The notes under the pieces: generated by a model
Seen by the model: the letters and a program-made list of their open reading frames with translations, nothing else
What the model was told of the DNA's origin: nothing
Database searches by the model: none
NCBI GenBank assembly: GCA_963693365.1
Contig: CAVNZM010000003.1
Span: 1,736,001 to 1,800,000 of the forward strand
Reading direction: 5' to 3'
From: Amoebidium appalachense
Taxonomy: Eukaryota; Ichthyosporea
Length of the DNA: 64,000 nt
Shown here: positions 55,319 to 64,000 of the stretch, piece by piece
How the letters are laid out: every line of letters starts with the position of its first letter
Numbering within the stretch: the first letter of the stretch is position 1
Position numbers and translations under genes: made by a program

Positions 55319-56236
55319 ACAAACCCACCCATCCACACCCACACACACACACACCCACCCGCCCACACGCACACACACACACACATTGATCCGAACAAGC
55401 ACAGCCTGAAATCGTAGTAGCTCAGCCAGGGCCCCCCTTCCCCCCCCCCCCCCCCCCCCCCCCCACCCCACCCACCCACTGGACGCCCCCCATTATGCTC
55501 AGTGTTTGTTTACACGACAGCTTGATGCATCTTCGGATCCCTCCCTCAGACCGCAAAAATGTCTCTTCCATATCACACTCCGCATCCCTCCCCCCCTCCC
55601 CCCTCCCCCTCTCCCCTTCCCCTCCTCCAAACAAACACCCTCCGGCATCTCGTGATATAAAAAAGAGCAAAAAAAAAAAGTCACCCACCTGCCCCAAGTA
55701 TGACGTCATATTTCCCGTGCCCCTCTGCAAACTTCTCGGGGCACGTCCAATCCAGAGGGGCCACATCAATAAACTGAGCACAGACTGCACCACCGTTCAC
55801 AGCAGAGTCGACATTCCGCCTCAGCCCTGTAACGTTACATAACGTCAGTGCTCGTATGCATGGGATACAATCACTAACAAGAAAAGAGCTAAGTTTCACA
55901 AGCCGCCTTTGACCCACAACCCCCCCCCCCCCCCCCCTCCCCCACATGCACACGCACACACGCCTTAATACCCCCAACCACACACACAAAAAAAAAAAAA
56001 AAAAACGTACAAAAGGAAGTCACACAACATCGCGTTTCTGTCTTTTCAATCAAGAAAACACGTGCACAAAAGGGGGGGAGGGAGGGGGGGGGGGGGGGGA
56101 AGGGAGGTTGCAATGCTTTCAGCAGGGCAGAGAGAACTACAAGACTTGGTAAATATCACTATAGAGTACGGCATCTACACTGCAGGTAAAGCCTACGAGT
56201 GGAAGGATTTGAGTAACATGCAAAAGGAGATGATTG

Positions 56237-56268
<32 letters not shown>

Positions 56269-56323
56269 TGCGTTTGTGTGTGTGTGTGTGTGTATGTTCG
56301 TGTGTGTGTGTGTGTGTGTGTGT

Positions 56324-56388
<65 letters not shown>

Positions 56389-56593
56389 CGCGCGAGCGCG
56401 CACCCGACGGAGGGGAAGGGGGGGGGGGGGGGGGGGGGAAGAATGTGTCAGAGAGTACGAAGTACACAGCGGAAGACACGATGCAGATTATGCAAAGCAC
56501 ACACAGAGTATGCTACATAAGCACGGGGGGAGGGGGGGGGGGAGCGGGGGGAGTTCACAGAGAGGAAGGGGGGGAGGGGGGAGGGGGGAGGGG

Positions 56594-56635
<42 letters not shown>

Positions 56636-57509
56636 TTATTCATTGGAGAATGGCAAAAATGGATGCATGGACATAACACAACCTGGGCCACACAAAAACA
56701 AAACACAAAGCAGATACCAAAACAGTGTGCGGGCAGGAAACATCTCGAAGAAGCCCGTCATCAAGGAGGTTCGTATGCCTTCCCAAAAGAATTATTTCCT
56801 TTTCAAAACCTCTCGTGCAAAGTATCCCACGTTCTTTTCTCCACACCTCACCTCCCCTCCCCCTCCCCCTCCGGCTTTTTCTTTCTTCCCTCTTTCTTTT
56901 CTTCGTTTTTTTCTTTTCTTTCTTTCTTATTTCTTTTTTTCTTCTCCTTTATTATTATTTCTTTATATATCATACCAATAATATAATAACAATAATATAA
57001 CATTAGATAACACTAATATTAATTACTTCTCTTTATATTGATTATTCCTTTCTCTACGTTCCCATTTTCTTTTCCCGTCCCTCTTTCTTCAGGGGGGTTG
57101 AAGAGAGAGTTTGTGGGGGGGGAAGGGGGGGGGGGGGGGGGGGGGATACTTTGGAGCACGTGCGGAAATGCGTCCGTGAGGGTCACATTTGCCCCCCTCG
57201 TAGCAGCAACCAATCCGGTGAGGCCCATACCTGCCCCCACCTCCAGCACATTTTGACCGTGGAGATAGTCTGCCGGTTGGTTTTCCAAATATCTGCGGGA
57301 TATACCCAGTTTACATGTGAGCACAACTACGGCATGGCAATATGCCTTTCCGTGCGCCAGAGAGAGATAGAGAGATAGACAATGTATGAGTTAGTATTTC
57401 AGATTTTTTTGTTTCGGTGTCTATGGCTCGGTCGAGGTGCCATATTCCTGGTGCCGGCATCTGCCGGCATCTAATCACAGCCTCGAGTGTATGTTAACAA
57501 ATACAGCAG

Positions 57510-57543
<34 letters not shown>

Positions 57544-57600
57544 AGCACGCACGCACGCACACACACACACAAACACACACACACACACACACACTCTCTC

Positions 57601-57646
<46 letters not shown>

Positions 57647-58892
57647 CCTCCCTCCCCACCCTCCCCCGCCTACCCCCTACTCAGCGAAGGAAATGCACAG
57701 CCTCGTGTGTTAAGAGTGCTTTTTAGATTCTCCGGACTAAACAACATATAAGCACATAAGGGTGTATTCTTTGGCTGTGTATTAGAGAAAGAAATAAACA
57801 GGACTAGAGCGAGGGGGGGGGGGGAAGAAAAAGGTGGGATTGCATGTGTGGGTCGATAAATGGTAAGAAGGGCGGGGGGGGGGGGGGGGGGGGGGGTATG
57901 TGTTTGTGAGTGTGTGCATGCTTATCTGATGGTGTTGGCGGTGGTGGTGGGTGGTGGTGGTGGTGGTGGGTGGGGGGAAGGGGGGGGGGGGGGGGGGAGG
58001 GGGGGGGGGGGGGGGGGGGGGCGGTAAATGCCTGAGACATCACCAAACAGGAACACGCAAGATCTCACAGAAAGTGGAAGAGAATAACGGTGAGGTTGGG
58101 GATAACCTCAAAAAAGCTCAAAAAGGGAAGAGAATACTTTCAGATGAGGGACGGGGTGGTATACATTCTCGTGGGAGCGAGGAGGAGAGGAGGGCATCAA
58201 GTGTGCTTGTGTATGCTTTACGTGGTGTATGTGCGTGTGTGCTTGTGTGTTTGTGTTTTCAGGGGGGAGGGGGGGGGGAGGGGGGGGGGGGGGGGGGAGG
58301 GGGGCATTGAAGGGTTGGAAATCAAAAGTGGAGACATCTACTAGAACCCTTCACAAAACGTCAGAAAAATAAGAAAAACCAGAACAAAAAAAAAGGAAAA
58401 AGAAAAGAAAGAAAGAAAAAGAAAAAAAGAGGGGCAACACAAGAGGCTCGTGAACACTGCCTATCAATAGGGGGGGTTCCCATGCCTCCACAAAAACATT
58501 TCGGGCCATTTTCTTTTTTTTATTTTTATTTTTCTTTTTTATTTTATTTTTTTTTGGGGGGGGGGGAAAAACCTGCTGAGTACAACGGCACCCTCCCACA
58601 CGTGGTTTCCAACGTCCCCATCCCCTTGCTCCAACTTTAGATTCCTTCCATCAGAAAGGGAATACCAGAAATGGGGGCACAGAACCAACGCCGTGCACGT
58701 GTTTGCGACTTGTTCGACGTCACTAAGTTCGCTTTCACTGAATGTTTGCTTGATTAAGGAAAGGTGATTATCAGCATCTTTCGAGCCGAACTCATGAAAT
58801 GTGGGCGTGCTACGGGATGTGGTCGGACTGAGCAATGAAGGCGAGTTTTTTGCGCTGGTGCCTGGCTTTGTGATGGTTGGTGCAGCCATCAT
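53229..58892 (-). CDS. METTL21-like family-16 methyltransferase, complete five-exon gene
   Basis: Exons 58892-58573, 57292-57150, 55826-55689, 54236-54115 and 53333-53229 join in phase to 275 codons plus TAG. Residues 1-107 form a Ser/Thr-rich head ending in [11 protein letters not shown]. Then come [20 protein letters not shown] (SAM-binding motif I, EVGAGMG at 124-130), GANVTLTD (acidic residue of motif II, Asp147), [19 protein letters not shown] (DxxY, 201-204, the family-16 hallmark), [20 protein letters not shown], and the end strand [14 protein letters not shown]. Family members are seven-beta-strand, SAM-dependent protein (mainly lysine) methyltransferases; the substrate cannot be told from this sequence. 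METTL23-like is the main alternative. All donors are GT and all acceptors AG. Two in-frame ATGs start the protein; the first is 58892. Confidence 0.9.
53348..53420. repeat. (GT)n array abutting a splice acceptor
   Basis: About 70 bases of GT on the plus strand, i.e. (CA)n on the transcribed strand, ending 10-15 bases from exon 5 of the methyltransferase. Confidence 0.97.
54115..54236 (-). CDS. Methyltransferase exon 4 (DIIY motif)
   Basis: The acceptor is formed by the last AG of a (CA)n array (acacacag|AC), donor ATCAAG|gtaccg. Encodes [20 protein letters not shown] and [13 protein letters not shown]. Confidence 0.88.
54238..54306. repeat. (GT)n array forming a splice acceptor
   Basis: The GT array ends at 54238, so the acceptor AG of methyltransferase exon 4 (starting 54236) is embedded in the repeat edge. 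Confidence 0.97.
54559..54612. repeat. Poly(C) tract
   Basis: 54 consecutive C, in methyltransferase intron 3. Confidence 0.97.
54832..55345. repeat. Composite minisatellite: AAACCCACCCAT + (C)n + (AC)n
   Basis: Twelve copies of aaacccacccatc, each followed by 10-20 C and then 5-12 AC, so units of about 36-48 bp vary only in their homopolymer and dinucleotide parts. Lies in methyltransferase intron 3. Confidence 0.95.
55689..55826 (-). CDS. Methyltransferase exon 3
   Basis: Acceptor cgttacag, donor GCAG|gtgggt. Encodes [18 protein letters not shown] and [10 protein letters not shown], ending in YDVILGA, with the G of the DxxY aspartate codon at the boundary. Confidence 0.88.
56237..56640. 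repeat. (GT)n and poly(G) arrays
   Basis: GT array 56237-56386 with GC interruptions, then G-rich tracts at 56418-56438 and 56575-56634. Intronic in the methyltransferase gene. Confidence 0.95.
57150..57292 (-). CDS. Methyltransferase exon 2 (SAM motif I)
   Basis: Acceptor tcccgcag, donor CAAA|gtatcc. Contains [20 protein letters not shown] and [10 protein letters not shown]. Confidence 0.93.
58573..58892 (-). CDS. Methyltransferase exon 1
   Basis: Encodes the head region and [10 protein letters not shown], with donor AGCAG|gttttt. The VWEGAVVLS segment aligns with VWDAAxVLxxYL that precedes SAM motif I in METTL21 proteins. Confidence 0.85.
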
Positions 58893-60385
58893 GCCCAGAG
58901 AGGTTTTCTGTGTGTGCGTTTATTTAGACGTGTATGTGTGAAAACGGGACGTGTATGAGTAGAAAGTGTGTGGGTTTAAAATTTATGTGTTGATAGCATC
59001 TGGGTATAAAGGAGAAAAAGAAAGACGAGGAGAGGAAGAGAAAAACAGAAAGAGGAAGGAGGGTGAGGGGGGGGCGTGGATGTCGGGGAGGGGGAGGAGA
59101 GAGGGAGGTAGGGATCGAGGCAGGGAGAGATGGGTTAGAGAGATGGGAGCTCAGTAAGTTACGGAGAGAAGGATGGAGGGAGAGAGACAGGGAGTAAGAA
59201 AAAAAGAGACGGTGTATGTATTTGTTGGTCCTGGTGTGTGATATCATAATGAAAATCTCAAGTAATGATTCTTTCGAGGATTCATTGAGGATTTCGAGGA
59301 GACGCACATGCACTCATGACGTAAGAGTCACTAGGATCAAGTGCCACCTGCCATATATGGCAGGTGTGAGTAATAAGAACTTGAGGAGGCTCAAAGGTGG
59401 CTCACCAATCAAGAAGCTCCACATATAGCTTGTTTTGGAAACCAGTGCTTTTAGTTTCGCCAGCCCTGGGCCCTGAGAATGCTGAGATGCAAGGTGAAGC
59501 TTATTTATGACTAGTAGACTCTCGCAGACGCAAACCACCGTTCTGGTTTGCGTCTCGCAGACGCAAACCAAGATTACTTCGGTCTTCTAATGTCTTGTCA
59601 ATAAAAAATTGATTGGAAGTACGAGCCAAAAGTTCAAGTGTGACTGTTTGAGGCTTACCTACCTTATACTGAAGCAGGCCGGTGACGATGTCGATCGACG
59701 CTCACTTTCCTCCAGGCAGGCATTAAATATTTCTATCTCTGATTGGTTTATGTAAACCAATCACAATGTTCTAGCATCTTGCAGTTTGGACACTATGTGA
59801 TAACCACGTGAGCTCCTGATTGGGCCCTCACAGAGGGTAATAGTACTGTAGCTGCACTAAATAGCAGCCCTTATTCAAGAGTATGTGTTCGAGTGATTTG
59901 AGATGGTTCATAGTAAACAAAAGCATATCTAATAATATATCGTATACTGCAATTATAGATTGGTTAGGTGAAAGAGTTTTTACAGTGTTGCTTACAAAGG
60001 TGTGGAGTTGTGTGACCGCCTGTGGCATCCGTGTGACGTGACTGACGTCACGATCAGTTCTAACTACTATTGGTGAAATATCATGCACATATTTAGCATA
60101 CAAGATTCCAGGAGATGCATATAAAACAATCATCCAGGGCATCTGGAACTTCATTCTACAACTGACATGATCGGATCAGCTCGGAACGTAAAACTGAAAA
60201 GTGAATGAAACAAACGGGACCCTTGGAAAACGACTCAGCGTACGCGTACCGTAACTTGAAGGGTTGTAAAAGCCACTTTTTAAAAATTTCAAAAAATATC
60301 AAACGTCAATAACTTTTCATCAACCTCTTTCTATTACTAAATAGGAACTTCACACCTGCATAGCTGGCACCCACAACAATTGAAA
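58893..60385. promoter_or_regulatory. Shared upstream region of two divergent genes
   Basis: 1.5 kb between the methyltransferase start (minus) and the coiled-coil gene start (plus). It contains three perfect or near-perfect palindromes: CACCTGCCATATATGGCAGGTG (59345-59366), AGACGCAAACCA/TGGTTTGCGTCT (59526-59555) and GATTGGTTTA-TG-TAAACCAATC (59741-59762). The last two carry inverted CCAAT boxes or related sequence. No TATA box was identified. The 58.98-59.2 kb part is purine-rich low complexity. Confidence 0.45.
59345..59366. promoter_or_regulatory. 22-bp perfect palindrome
   Basis: CACCTGCCATATATGGCAGGTG: two E-box halves (CACCTG/CAGGTG) around CCATATATGG, which fits the CArG consensus CC(A/T)6GG of SRF/MADS-box proteins. 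Candidate transcription-factor site between divergent genes. Confidence 0.45.
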
Positions 60386-63500
<3,115 letters not shown>

Positions 63501-64000
63501 GAATTTCCAGTTTGGACCCCCCCCCCCCACCCAGGCCCACACCAATCGTTGAAACGCAATGCTAGAAGAACGAGGAGTTCTTTTTTGGTCGACGGGCGTG
63601 TTTTTGGAGCAAGGGCCGCTTTAGGCCACTTCAACCAACCGCAAATGTTTTAGGTGGATAGTTAGCTATGTTTATAGTATCAGAATTATGTGGTGATTTT
63701 TTTTTAAGTTCGTTTGTCTTGCTGCATACACTATCCATATGGAAGGTATGTGTGCATGGGTACCCACGGTGCTATCAGACTGATGGCCTACTACTATGTT
63801 TCTCACTGCTATCATCCCTTGTTTTTCACGCAAATGTCTATTTAAAATAGGTTAAAACTTGACAACACTTTTCTTTTGGGTGTGATCCTCTGGCCCTTGG
63901 CTGTAGCTGAAAATCCCACCTGGCGGAACAAGTTGGGGAATATCGCGCGCAACATTTTTTCTTTCTTTTCCCCCCTCTTTTTCTTTCTTTCTTTCTTTTG
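63501..64000. other. 3' flank of the coiled-coil gene
   Basis: Starts with a short C run (63518-63530) and is otherwise plain. No AATAAA hexamer is present, so the polyadenylation signal is a variant or lies beyond the window. Confidence 0.5.

Noticed and set aside
54481-55479. 300-codon Pro/Thr/His-rich frame and antisense Gly/Val/Cys frame
   Set aside because: Product of the composite minisatellite in a methyltransferase intron, not a protein gene.

Overview
This is a 64 kb piece of an intron-rich eukaryotic nuclear genome. The protein families (carnitine palmitoyltransferase, ClC-1/2/K-type chloride channel, family-16 methyltransferase, aspartic protease), canonical GT-AG introns of about 0.2-2 kb and non-LTR retrotransposon remnants point to an animal or a close unicellular relative of animals. 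The sequence does not fix the species. The window is extraordinarily rich in (AC)n/(GT)n arrays and in poly(C)/poly(G) runs of 20-60 bases, mostly in introns. These runs open many spurious reading frames (poly-His/Thr, Cys/Val, Pro, Gly), which are not genes.

Layout. 1-3010: 5' part of a carnitine O-palmitoyltransferase-1-like gene on the minus strand, running off the left edge. 3.0-5.0 kb: a 41-bp minisatellite and plain sequence. 5076-6550: a 5'-truncated non-LTR retrotransposon with reverse-transcriptase thumb and C-terminal coding sequence, ending in (CA)n and 54 A. 9073-9312: last recognisable exon of an aspartic protease (plus), apparently frame-broken. 10758-12873: an unrecognised Cys-rich minus-strand gene, with a second retrotransposon remnant flanked by 15-bp direct repeats in its intron. 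15098-44686: a chloride channel gene with about 33 coding exons (about 1,390 codons), reconstructed exon by exon with matching splice phases; one of its introns carries a tRNA-Glu(UUC) gene. 45-53 kb: mostly gene-poor unique DNA. 53229-58892: a complete five-exon METTL21-like methyltransferase on the minus strand. 60386-63500: a four-exon charged coiled-coil protein on the plus strand, head to head with the methyltransferase.

The genes do not form an obvious pathway. The most unusual points are in the channel gene: a gating motif reading GKEGA instead of GKEGP, Phe at the central-tyrosine position, a GC-AG intron, a 58-bp minisatellite that duplicates the 3' splice site and the start of the following exon, tandemly copied small exons, a very long disordered linker between the two CBS domains, and long hairpins beside a TATA-like element in one intron. 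A dispersed repeat family ending in poly(C) also recurs through the introns. I see no CRISPR array, operon or bacterial-type system.
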